In this document: piece after piece, positions 1 through 6,015 of the stretch | How the letters are laid out: each line of letters starts with the position of its first letter | How positions within the stretch are numbered: the stretch's first letter is position 1 | Assembly (NCBI GenBank): GCA_016280695.1 | Contig: JAEEHG010000245.1 | Span: 1-15,285 of the forward strand | Length of the DNA stretch: 15,285 nucleotides | Reading direction: 5' to 3' | DNA from: Solobacterium sp. | Lineage (GTDB): Bacteria > Bacillota_I > Bacilli_A > Erysipelotrichales > Erysipelotrichaceae | Program-made: the position numbers and the translations under genes | The notes under the pieces: model-generated | Told to the model about the DNA's origin: nothing | The model's database searches: none | Seen by the model: the letters and a program-made list of their open reading frames with translations, nothing else

Positions 1-146
1 CTCTTCCCGCCGCCGGACGCGCCGATGATGGATACGACTTCGCCCTTATAGATTTTTTCGTTGACACCCTTCAGTACTTCCAGGTTTCCGAAGCTCTTAT
101 GCAGGTCGACGACCTCAATGAGCGGCTGTTTTTCTTTATCAGTCAC
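1..146 (-). CDS. Amino-acid ABC transporter ATP-binding protein, N-terminal part (cut by window edge)
   Basis: This is the start of the ATPase that powers the importer encoded just upstream. Only about 48 codons are inside the window; the gene runs off the left edge. The chosen start is a GTG at 146-144 that overlaps the permease stop codon. An AAAGGAGG ribosome-binding site lies about 10 bases upstream, inside the permease gene. The visible protein begins V(M)TDKEKQPLIEVVDLHKSFG, the usual opening of a polar amino-acid ABC ATPase (GlnQ/HisP group). It then reaches a Walker A P-loop, IIGASGGGK, right at the edge. Signature motif, Walker B and H-loop cannot be seen. The overlap with the permease indicates translational coupling in one operon. 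The family call is firm; the substrate is unknown. Confidence 0.9.
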   Translation of the reverse strand, partial: MTDKEKQPLIEVVDLHKSFGNLEVLKGVNEKIYKGEVVSIIGASGGGK

Positions 147-810
147 TGACGGCCAGCCTCCTTTCGAGCTGTCTTACACAGTATGTAAGCACGGTTGTCA
201 TGATCAGGTAGATACCGGCGATGATGAACAGCGGCTGCCAGATCAGGAACTTGTTGGCCAGCAGGACCCGGGTGTACATCAATTCGTACAGCATGAAGGT
301 TCCGGCCATGGAGGTTTCCTTGATCATGGCGATGTATTCATTTGCCAGCGCCGGCAGGATGTTCTTGATGGCCTGCGGCAGGACGATCCGGATCATGGTG
401 TTCCGGGCGCTCATGCCCAGGCTGCGCGCTGCCTCGGTCTGTCCGGCATCGACGGAATTAATGCCGCCCCGGATGATTTCCGATACATACGCGCTCGAGT
501 TCATGATCAGCGCGATCAGGACATATGTCTCTTTCGACAGGTTGTTCATGATCGGGAAGGCGATCGGCAGGAAGAAGTACGCAATGTACATCTGCACCAG
601 CAGAGGTGTGCCCCGCAGTACGGTCACGTAAATCCGCGCAATGGTCTGCAGCAGCTTCATCTTTGCCAGGCTCAGGAACGAGACCAGGCAGCCGAGAATA
701 CTGCCGAAGCCCACCGCAATGAACGAGAACTTCAGGGTGCCGATGGCACCTTTCAGGAAGATCGGCCAGTACTGCAGGAAGACATCAATAATACTCGGTC
801 CAAGACCCAT
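139..810 (-). CDS. Amino-acid ABC transporter permease (HisM/GlnP family)
   Basis: A 223-residue inner-membrane permease of the polar amino-acid ABC family, normal in length. Several hydrophobic helices are visible, starting near residues 22-48. The EAA cytoplasmic loop that docks the ATPase is present as GQTEAARSLGMSARNTMIRI, near residues 123-142. The family-typical VLRGTPLLVQMYI segment precedes it. The ATG at 810 is preceded by a GGAGGGA site lying in the end of the substrate-binding protein gene, only 6 bases away, so the genes are coupled. Only one permease gene is visible, so the transporter may use a homodimer; a second permease could lie beyond the left edge. Regulation should follow the upstream T-box leader. 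The specific amino acid cannot be read from the permease. Confidence 0.93.
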   Translation of the reverse strand: MGLGPSIIDVFLQYWPIFLKGAIGTLKFSFIAVGFGSILGCLVSFLSLAKMKLLQTIARIYVTVLRGTPLLVQMYIAYFFLPIAFPIMNNLSKETYVLIALIMNSSAYVSEIIRGGINSVDAGQTEAARSLGMSARNTMIRIVLPQAIKNILPALANEYIAMIKETSMAGTFMLYELMYTRVLLANKFLIWQPLFIIAGIYLIMTTVLTYCVRQLERRLAVSD

Positions 811-816
811 GGGATA

Positions 817-1842
817 TTATTCTCCCTCCAGGGCGATGATCTGGTCTTCAACGTACATCTGCTGCAGGGAGTTTGCCTGAGCCATGATGTGCTTGCCGAC
901 GAAGTCTTCGAGGGAGCTGTATTCAGCAACCTTGTCTGCCGGAACGATCAGGGTGTGGAAGGAAACGCTGCTGTCGCCGATGTAGCCGGTGCTCAGTTCG
1001 AACGCTTCTTCTCTGTCAGCCTTCCAGCCGAAACCGGAGAGCGCCAGGTCAACCTTGCCTGTATCAACCGCAGTCAGAACAGCGTTGAAGTCCATGGTTT
1101 CGATGACCAGCTTGACGCCGAGGCAGTCAGCGATGTACTTCGCGAGCATCATTTCGTTGCCGTAGACAACACCGTCTTCAGTGATGAATTCCGCTGCCGG
1201 GTAGTCCGGGGATGTCGCAATGACCAGTTCTCCCTTTTCCAGGATTTCCGCCAGCTTGCCGGTCGGGTTGGAGAGATCCAGCTCCGGCTTCACGAGGTCA
1301 GTTGTGTCAACCAGGTAGTTGTATGTGTCATCAATGGCGATATCTGTGAAGATCGGGACACCCAGGTCAGCCAGGATGCCTTCAGCTTCTTCGTCTTCTG
1401 TACCGGACTGCTTCTTGGCGATGGCAACCCAGGTTGTGTAGTAGGTGTGCGCGAAGTTCGGGTCAACCTTGGTGGTTGTCGCTGTCTTGATGCATTCGTT
1501 GACGGCGTTGATCAGGTCGGTTTCACCCTTCTTGGCAGCGGCGACATTGCCTTCATGCTGGCCGTACATTTCCAGGTCGAAGTTGATGCCGGTCATGGCG
1601 AAGGCGCCGTCGGACTGGTTGACATAGTTCTGGGCTGTTGTGCCGTCCAGGGCAACCGCGTCACACTTGCCGGATGCCAGGCCGAGGATGGCCTGGTCCA
1701 GGGTCGCGACCAGTTCGAGTTCGGTCTTCGGCTTGTCTTCCGGCTTGTCAGCTCCGCCGGAACCACCGGACGAACATGCGGCGAGGGAAACTGCCATGGC
1801 GGCAGCGGCTGTAATCTTCATGAGTTTACTGATTGCTTTCAT
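817..1842 (-). CDS. Circularly permuted amino-acid-binding lipoprotein of an ABC importer (SBP family 3)
   Basis: A 341-residue secreted lipoprotein that should capture the substrate for the importer. Residues 1-22 form a signal peptide ending in the lipobox SLAAC, with C23 as the lipidated cysteine, followed by a Gly/Ser linker. The domain order is reversed. Residues about 40-120 (ELELVATLDQAILGLASGKC, then DAVALD, and VNECIK) correspond to the C-terminal half of a normal SBP family 3 protein. Residues about 196-341 (TGKLAEILEKGELVIATSPD, then TGKVDLALSGF, ADREEAFELS and SLEDFVGKHI) correspond to the N-terminal half. Joining the C-terminus (SLQQMYVEDQ, IIALEGE) to residue 40 recreates the normal order. 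The binding-lobe Arg (R277) and the later Asp (D66) of the family are kept, but the usual GFDVDLA signature reads GNEMMLA. The start is supported by an AAAGGAG site 7 bases upstream. The family is certain; the permutation reading is strong. Confidence 0.92.
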   Translation of the reverse strand: MKAISKLMKITAAAAMAVSLAACSSGGSGGADKPEDKPKTELELVATLDQAILGLASGKCDAVALDGTTAQNYVNQSDGAFAMTGINFDLEMYGQHEGNVAAAKKGETDLINAVNECIKTATTTKVDPNFAHTYYTTWVAIAKKQSGTEDEEAEGILADLGVPIFTDIAIDDTYNYLVDTTDLVKPELDLSNPTGKLAEILEKGELVIATSPDYPAAEFITEDGVVYGNEMMLAKYIADCLGVKLVIETMDFNAVLTAVDTGKVDLALSGFGWKADREEAFELSTGYIGDSSVSFHTLIVPADKVAEYSSLEDFVGKHIMAQANSLQQMYVEDQIIALEGE

Positions 1843-1913
1843 TTTCTTTCTCCTTTATCTATCAGTTGGTTTGGCAGTGAAACGGATGTCTGATTGTATC
1901 GTCGTCGGCTCAC
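1839..1913 (-). CDS. Possible 24-residue small ORF between the T-box terminator and the substrate-binding protein
   Basis: A GTG at 1913-1911 sits 7 bases after a very strong AGGAGG ribosome-binding site (within TTAAAGGAGGTGAGGGA), directly after the T-box terminator. The frame runs 24 codons, reading (M)SRRRYNQTSVSL and ending GERK. Its TGA stop overlaps the ATG of the substrate-binding protein as ATGA. That layout favours translational coupling. The peptide is basic and shows no membrane segment or known motif. Against it: the downstream gene has its own good ribosome-binding site, and the strong upstream site could be incidental. No function is proposed beyond setting translation of the importer. 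Confidence 0.35.
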   Translation of the reverse strand: MSRRRYNQTSVSLPNQLIDKGERK

Positions 1914-1932
1914 TCCCTCACCTCCTTTAACG

Positions 1933-1969
1933 AAAAATGCCGTCTCCGATGTTAATCCAGAGACGACAT
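1933..1969 (-). terminator. Intrinsic terminator of the T-box leader
   Basis: On the minus strand ATGTCGTCTCTG (1969-1958) pairs with CGGAGACGGCAT (1948-1937) around a 9-base loop, giving about 12 pairs including G-U. A run of five T residues follows (1937-1933). The 5' arm overlaps the region needed for the competing T-box antiterminator, so this is the regulated OFF structure. Confidence 0.9.
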
Positions 1970-2181
1970 ATATGACATATATCGCGGTACCACTCCAGTT
2001 GCGGGAGATGCATGCATCTCCGACCACTCTTTACCCATAACGTGGGGGACCCGTTCTTCCCTATACGTGTTCAGGAAGACTTCTCGCGGATGCGTTTCAC
2101 CTTTGCCGTTCCCGCTGGACTCGCACTCTGTTCCAGCTCGCTGATGGCCGTGCATCGGTTACTCTTCCGGTCACTGAATGT
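1933..2181 (-). promoter_or_regulatory. T-box riboswitch leader of the amino-acid ABC importer operon
   Basis: The conserved T-box AACTGGAGTGGTACCGCGAT is at 2000-1981. Upstream is a stem III hairpin, GGAGATG-catg-CATCTCC (2021-2004). Stem I carries the AGTGA element (2175-2171), a lower helix GGAAG/CTTCC (2168-2164 with 2078-2074), a middle helix GATGC/GCATC (2156-2152 with 2093-2089) and an apical helix CTGGA/TCCAG (2136-2132 with 2119-2115) enclosing a GTGCGAG loop. The internal loop between the first two helices has AGTA on one side and GAGAAGTC on the other, as expected for a specifier loop. The best specifier by position is GTC (Val, 2080-2078), but this is uncertain. Uncharged tRNA binding should stabilise the antiterminator and switch on the importer during amino-acid starvation. 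This leader fills most of the 467-base gap between the importer and the cupin gene. Confidence 0.93.
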
Positions 2182-2187
2182 AATCAT

Positions 2188-2216
2188 AATTTAATTGAAT
2201 TCTGAAAAGATGTCAA
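2188..2216 (-). promoter_or_regulatory. Promoter of the T-box / ABC importer operon
   Basis: A consensus -35 box TTGACA (2216-2211) and a -10-like TAAATT (2193-2188) are separated by exactly 17 bases. The predicted start, about 2181, lies just upstream of T-box stem I, which fits a leader transcript of about 340 bases before the first importer gene. Confidence 0.75.
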
Positions 2217-2284
2217 CAATCATCTTTCAGAAAATTTCTGAAAACTGTTACATTTCTTCCGGTCCGTTCCGGCACTGCAGCTTA

Positions 2285-2290
2285 TATAAT
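2285..2290 (+). promoter_or_regulatory. Probable -10 box of the cupin gene promoter
   Basis: A perfect TATAAT at 2285-2290 lies 19 bases before the cupin ATG. The -35 region is poor (GTCCGT-like at 17-base spacing), which suggests activator dependence or modest strength. It is divergent from the T-box promoter, about 70 bases away. Confidence 0.55.
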
Positions 2291-2309
2291 GTGATCGGAG
2301 GATAAAGCA

Positions 2310-2744
2310 ATGAGTGATCGTTACAGTCATCTGATCGTTACCGATCTGAAACATGAACCTGACATGTCGCCCGAATTCCGGGCAATCTATCAGAAATTTG
2401 CAAAACGGATTCTCTGGATCGATGACAATGTTGTGCCGGGCGCATTCCAGATGAATACTTCCTGGTACAAAGCCGTGCCGGAACTGGATCCTGTCTTTGC
2501 CGAGCATTCCCATCCGGCGGCGGAAATCATCGGTTTCTTCGGCACGGACCCGGAACACCCGAACGACCTGCACGGGGAAGTGCAGGTGGACTTTGACGGC
2601 GAACCGCACCGGATTGACCGGTCGTGCCTGATCTTCGTACCGCCGAACCTGCCGCATGCCATCCATATTTACCGGGTGGATGAACCGATTTTCCATTTCT
2701 CTGTCGTTACGTCCGGCCTGTACAACGACGGGGCATATCAGTGA
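2310..2744 (+). CDS. Small single-domain cupin protein, function unknown
   Basis: A 144-residue soluble protein with a double-stranded beta-helix (cupin) signature. Motif 1 is EHSHPAAEIIGFFG, near residues 68-81, giving the metal-binding HxH plus Glu. Motif 2 is FVPPNLPHAIH, near residues 111-121, supplying the last histidine. In this family these residues bind a divalent metal. A good GGAGG site lies 8 bases before the ATG. No catalytic partner domain or DNA-binding domain is present, so it could be an enzyme, an isomerase or a ligand sensor. It lies between the importer and the MarR gene and on the opposite strand from the fermentation genes. The family call is secure; the role is not known. 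Confidence 0.82.
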   Translation: MSDRYSHLIVTDLKHEPDMSPEFRAIYQKFAKRILWIDDNVVPGAFQMNTSWYKAVPELDPVFAEHSHPAAEIIGFFGTDPEHPNDLHGEVQVDFDGEPHRIDRSCLIFVPPNLPHAIHIYRVDEPIFHFSVVTSGLYNDGAYQ

Positions 2745-2762
2745 TGTGCCCGGGCGGCATAC

Positions 2763-2791
2763 TTGCAATTTGACCGATCATACGGTAGAAT
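2763..2791 (+). promoter_or_regulatory. Promoter of the MarR-family gene
   Basis: TTGCAA (2763-2768) and TAGAAT (2786-2791) are spaced by 17 bases. A GAGGTG ribosome-binding site at 2805-2810 precedes the ATG at 2818. No clear symmetric operator was found over this promoter, so autoregulation is not evident. Confidence 0.65.
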
Positions 2792-2817
2792 CTAACCATT
2801 ATTTGAGGTGCTAAAAT

Positions 2818-3348
2818 ATGTCTGGTTCCAGCAAAGACGACGCCAAGAGGAAGTACGAAATGGCAGAAACAACAATCCTGAAATTCATCGATGCGGCGGA
2901 AAGCTACAATTCCTATGATAAGCAGCCCCGTCATTACGGTACAGAAGATATTCTGTACATGCGGGAAGCCTATTTCATCCAGGCTGCTGCCCGCTGTGAA
3001 AACCCGGAAATCGGCAGGATTGCCGAGATGCTGGGCGTAACCCCGGGCGCTGCCAGCCAGACTGCTTCCCGGCTGGAAAACAAAGGCCTGATCACCCGTA
3101 CCCGTTCACATGAAGACTCCCGCGTTGTCCTCGTCCAGCTGACGGAACGGGCAAAAGAACTGAATGCCTACCATGATGAACTGGATTTCCGGGAATATGT
3201 GCAGCTGGCAGACCGCCTGGCAGACTTTACCCCGGAAAACATGGATACTGTGTATCGCTTTCTTGATATCATGAATTCATTCTTCCATGATGACATTGAA
3301 GGCATCATGAAGAACTGGAAGTATTCTCCCGAAGCATCGGATCAATAA
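2818..3348 (+). CDS. MarR-family winged-helix transcriptional regulator
   Basis: A 176-residue protein with the MarR winged helix-turn-helix in the middle. The recognition region is IGRIAEMLGVTPGAASQTAS, near residues 64-83. The wing, RLENKGLITRTRSHEDSR, leads into VVLVQLTERAKEL, the usual MarR pattern. The flanking helical segments should form the dimer interface. The N-terminal part (about 45 residues before YMREAYF) is polar and somewhat longer than in minimal MarR proteins. The gene has its own promoter and terminator and lies beside the convergent transporter gene. It is therefore a candidate repressor of that transporter through the inverted repeat at 4733-4767, but this is inferred from proximity only. 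The inducer is unknown. Confidence 0.88.
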   Translation: MSGSSKDDAKRKYEMAETTILKFIDAAESYNSYDKQPRHYGTEDILYMREAYFIQAAARCENPEIGRIAEMLGVTPGAASQTASRLENKGLITRTRSHEDSRVVLVQLTERAKELNAYHDELDFREYVQLADRLADFTPENMDTVYRFLDIMNSFFHDDIEGIMKNWKYSPEASDQ

Positions 3349-3354
3349 CTGCAG

Positions 3355-3393
3355 AAACTTCTGTATCCTCCGGAAAGAGTACAGAAGTTTTTT
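3355..3393 (+). terminator. Intrinsic terminator of the MarR gene
   Basis: AAACTTCTGTA (3355-3365) pairs with TACAGAAGTTT (3380-3390), an 11-pair stem with a 14-base loop, followed by a T run (3388-3393). It starts 6 bases after the MarR stop codon. Confidence 0.9.
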
Positions 3394-3398
3394 ATATG

Positions 3399-3427
3399 AA
3401 AAACCAGGCTTTTGAGCCTGGCTTTTA
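3399..3427. terminator. Bidirectional intrinsic terminator between convergent genes
   Basis: CCAGGCT (3404-3410) and AGCCTGG (3415-3421) form a 7-pair stem with a 4-base loop. It is followed by CTTTTATTT on the plus strand and by TTTTTCAT on the minus strand. It can end the minus-strand transporter transcript and back up the MarR terminator. Confidence 0.8.
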
Positions 3428-3527
3428 TTTCTGTATTCCTGCAGGTAAGGGGGATTCTGCATGAACCTCTGAAAACCGCGGCGAACGGTGCTGTATATCC
3501 GCCATGGCCCGGAAAGGGGAATCCGGA

Positions 3528-4715
3528 TCAGAGCATGTTCATGACAATACCGGCAAGAACAACGGACAGAATCGTAACCACGGTGATGCCGCCGAGGACA
3601 TACGGAACAGACAGTGTATCTTCGATGTAGGTCTTTTCATCCGGGGTCTGGCCGACTGCCTCCGCGACTTCACGGCAGATGACAACATTTGACGGGAAAC
3701 CCAGGAACTGCTCGACACCGATACCCATGGCCAGATCCTTGTCACCGACAAGCTTCCAGACCGGCAGCACATAGCTGATCAGGGCAATACCGGCAACCGC
3801 GAAGACGAACAGGACGACTGTCTGGAAAGCCATTGTGGCGAGGTCGGAAAGGTGAACATTGGCCAGGGACGGGATGATGCCGCCGAAGCAGGCAACCAGA
3901 ACCAGGCCGTATGCCTGGGAACGCTGCAGCGGACGCGGCGGGAAGAAACCGCCAAGACCGGAAACGGAACCGAGCAGCAGGCACCAGATCGAATAGTTGA
4001 CCGGGGTCAGCCCGCCGAGAACGCGTCCCAGCCATGCCGCACACGCAACAACAGCCATCATAATATTTGCGGTGTAAAGACCCGGGTGGGTTTCATAGAA
4101 CGGCTTTTTTGCATTCGGATCAGAAATACCGGTCTGCTTAGCCTTGAGTTCTGCCATGTATCTGGCCGGATCCTTGCGGAATTCAACCATCAGTTTGTTG
4201 GCATACTTCAGACCCATATTCGAGGCGATCGGGGCGCCGACGAACTTCTGTACGGAGTAGATGACTGCGCACAGGGCCGCAGCTGTAGTCAGACCCTTGG
4301 CAGCAGCCGCCTGGCTCATCAGCATGGTTGCCATGGCCGCGCCGTTGATAACCGGCATGCCGACGAGAACTGTGTCAAATCCGATAATCGGTGTGGCCAG
4401 CAGCATCATGATGCAGGATGCGAGCATGCAGGCCGCAGCCATAACAACATACCGCCATTCTTTAATCATCTGCTTGATATTGATTGTTGTGCCCATATTG
4501 AACAGGATCATTCCGCTGGCAAGATTAGCCATCTGGGTCAGCCCGGCCTGGTCAATCAGATCCTTCGGAAGCGTGTTGGTGAGAAAGCAGGCCAGAACAA
4601 TGAACATGACAATCATCATGCCGGACAGCTTTCCTTTAGTGAAATAGCCGACTACATCGCCTATTCCGAAAATCAGCAATACTACTGCGAAATAGAAATA
4701 CATTGAACTGAACAT
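3528..4715 (-). CDS. Multi-spanning membrane protein, putative organic-anion transporter of unassigned family
   Basis: A 395-residue, highly hydrophobic protein with roughly ten predicted membrane helices and one charged loop (residues about 170-212). The chosen start is the ATG at 4715, 7-8 bases after an AGGAGAGG site; an in-frame ATG 15 bases upstream overlaps that site and is less likely. Two segments share the pattern VxxFxGxP: SVQKFVGAP (154-162) and GVEQFLGFP (333-341). This suggests an internally duplicated fold with a paired re-entrant or substrate-binding element, as in many secondary carriers. Conserved-looking stretches NMGTTINIKQ and GMPVINGAAMAT lie in the first half. The gene has its own promoter and operator and sits next to the hydroxyacid genes, so import or export of a 2-oxo, 2-hydroxy or short-chain acid is plausible. 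The family is not recognised with certainty. Confidence 0.75.
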   Translation of the reverse strand: MFSSMYFYFAVVLLIFGIGDVVGYFTKGKLSGMMIVMFIVLACFLTNTLPKDLIDQAGLTQMANLASGMILFNMGTTINIKQMIKEWRYVVMAAACMLASCIMMLLATPIIGFDTVLVGMPVINGAAMATMLMSQAAAAKGLTTAAALCAVIYSVQKFVGAPIASNMGLKYANKLMVEFRKDPARYMAELKAKQTGISDPNAKKPFYETHPGLYTANIMMAVVACAAWLGRVLGGLTPVNYSIWCLLLGSVSGLGGFFPPRPLQRSQAYGLVLVACFGGIIPSLANVHLSDLATMAFQTVVLFVFAVAGIALISYVLPVWKLVGDKDLAMGIGVEQFLGFPSNVVICREVAEAVGQTPDEKTYIEDTLSVPYVLGGITVVTILSVVLAGIVMNML

Positions 4716-4732
4716 ATGACCTCTCCTCATAT

Positions 4733-4767
4733 TATTTTATGTACTATATTATTTAGTACATAAAATA
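4733..4767. promoter_or_regulatory. Inverted-repeat operator in the transporter leader
   Basis: Perfect 14-base arms TATTTTATGTACTA (4733-4746) and TAGTACATAAAATA (4754-4767) flank a 7-base spacer. The repeat lies directly downstream of the predicted -10 box on the minus strand, covering the likely start of transcription and leader. It is AT-rich and not followed by a T run, so it fits a repressor site better than a terminator. The binding protein is unknown; the nearby MarR or GntR proteins are candidates. Confidence 0.65.
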
Positions 4768-4776
4768 TCCGAAGTT

Positions 4777-4806
4777 ATTTTAGCATATAAAATAAATTGA
4801 ATGCAA
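4777..4806 (-). promoter_or_regulatory. Promoter of the transporter gene
   Basis: On the minus strand TTGCAT (4806-4801) and TAAAAT (4782-4777) are spaced by 18 bases. The predicted start near 4770 lies at the upstream edge of the inverted repeat. Confidence 0.65.
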
Positions 4807-4822
4807 GTGGTATATGCAAATG

Positions 4823-4850
4823 AAAAAAAGACCGCCCTGCGGCGGTCTTT
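4823..4850 (-). terminator. Intrinsic terminator after the aldo/keto reductase gene
   Basis: AAAGACCGCC pairs with GGCGGTCTTT (10 pairs, 4-base loop, 4827-4850). On the minus strand a run of seven T residues follows. It ends the DUF1287-dehydrogenase-reductase transcript 24 bases past the last stop codon. Confidence 0.93.
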
Positions 4851-4874
4851 GGATCATGTAACTGTTACATGCGC

Positions 4875-5999
4875 TCACTCTTCCAGGGCAGCGGCGCATT
4901 CCTGCAGCAGTTCAATGATATGCAGGTGCTGCGGGCAGGCGGTTTCACACTGGCCGCACTGGATGCAGTCGGAAGCCTTACCCTTGTCCCGGGTGACCAT
5001 CTTGTAACGCTGCTTGGCGCCGCCGAGGTCGTTGTATACCTTCAGCCGGTTCATGGCGCCGAAGATATCCGGGATCGGGATATTCATCGGGCAGCCGCCG
5101 GTGCAGTAATGGCAGGATGTGCAGGGGATCTGCGGGATCGCTGCCAGGGCTTCGCGGACCTGTTCGATAACCTTTTCTTCCGCTTCATCAAGCGGCTTGA
5201 ACACCGCCGGGTCCATATAGGACAGATTGTCTTCCATCTGGGCCAGGCTGCTCATGCCGGACAGCACCATGGCAACACCTTCCTGGGAAGCCGCAAACCG
5301 GACCGCCCATGAAGCCGCGCTGGCTTCTGGATCTGCGGCCTTGAGGACCGCCTGGACAGATTCCGGCGGATTGGCCAGGGCGCCGCCCTTGACCGGCTCC
5401 ATGACAACGACCGGCTTGCCGTGCTTACGGCAGATTTCCAGGCATTCCCGGGATCTGACATCCGGGTTCTCCCAGTCGGCGTAATTGATCTGCAGCTGGA
5501 CGAATTCAACATCCGGGTGTTCGGTCAGCAGTTCTTCCAGCATGGCCGGCATATCATGGAATGAGAAGCCGTAATGACGGATCAGCCCCTGATCCTTCAG
5601 TTCCTTCACATAGTCCCACAGACCGTACTTGTCATAGAGCTCCCTGTTCTTGGTGCCCAGGGCATGCAGCAGGCAGAAATCAAAGTAACCTGCCCCGGTG
5701 CGCTCGAGACTGGTGTGGATCTGCTGCTTGGCGTCCGCCTCGTCCTTTGCCATCCCGGCGTTGATCTTCGTGGCCAGGGTGTAGCTGTCCCGCGGATGAC
5801 GGGCACACAGTGCCTTGCCGGCCGCCGCTTCGGAGCCCTCATAGACATACGCGGTATCAAAGTAGGTCAGCCCGGCTTCCAGGAACTTGTCCGTCATCAC
5901 GGAAACCTGTTCCACGTCAATGGTCCCGTCGGCCAGCCGCGGCAGACGCATCAGGCCGAAGCCCAGTTTTCCCTTTCCAAAGGGCAGTGTTTCTGTCAT
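4875..5999 (-). CDS. Aldo/keto reductase with C-terminal double [4Fe-4S] domain
   Basis: A 374-residue cytoplasmic oxidoreductase. Residues 1-280 form the aldo/keto reductase barrel, with the catalytic tetrad visible as D48 and Y53 (FDTAYVYEG), K78 (LATKIN) and H112 (LLHAL). The C-terminal part has two complete [4Fe-4S] motifs: C293/C296/C299/C303 (CTSCHYCTGGCP) and C345/C348/C351/C355 (CIQCGQCETACP). Such fusions are common in anaerobes and may couple NAD(P)H to ferredoxin-type carriers, but few have a known substrate. The ATG at 5999 is chosen because GAGGAGG lies 9 bases upstream; a longer frame from 6026 would overlap the dehydrogenase gene. It follows the D-2-hydroxyacid dehydrogenase by 16 bases and probably works on a related carbonyl compound. 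Confidence 0.93.
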   Translation of the reverse strand: MTETLPFGKGKLGFGLMRLPRLADGTIDVEQVSVMTDKFLEAGLTYFDTAYVYEGSEAAAGKALCARHPRDSYTLATKINAGMAKDEADAKQQIHTSLERTGAGYFDFCLLHALGTKNRELYDKYGLWDYVKELKDQGLIRHYGFSFHDMPAMLEELLTEHPDVEFVQLQINYADWENPDVRSRECLEICRKHGKPVVVMEPVKGGALANPPESVQAVLKAADPEASAASWAVRFAASQEGVAMVLSGMSSLAQMEDNLSYMDPAVFKPLDEAEEKVIEQVREALAAIPQIPCTSCHYCTGGCPMNIPIPDIFGAMNRLKVYNDLGGAKQRYKMVTRDKGKASDCIQCGQCETACPQHLHIIELLQECAAALEE

Positions 6000-6015
6000 C
6001 TCTGTTGTCCTCCTC

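Noticed and set aside
61..1893. A 610-codon plus-strand open frame
   Set aside because: It is antisense to the importer permease and substrate-binding protein, whose minus-strand products have clear family motifs. The plus-strand translation has no recognisable domain.
1914..2027. Longer version of the small ORF starting inside the T-box
   Set aside because: It would have to be translated through stem III, the T-box and the terminator. The GTG at 1913 with AGGAGG upstream is far better placed.
3507..3524. Short hairpin CCGGA/TCCGG just after the transporter stop
   Set aside because: Only 5 pairs and no T run on either strand; the hairpin at 3404-3421 is a much better terminator.
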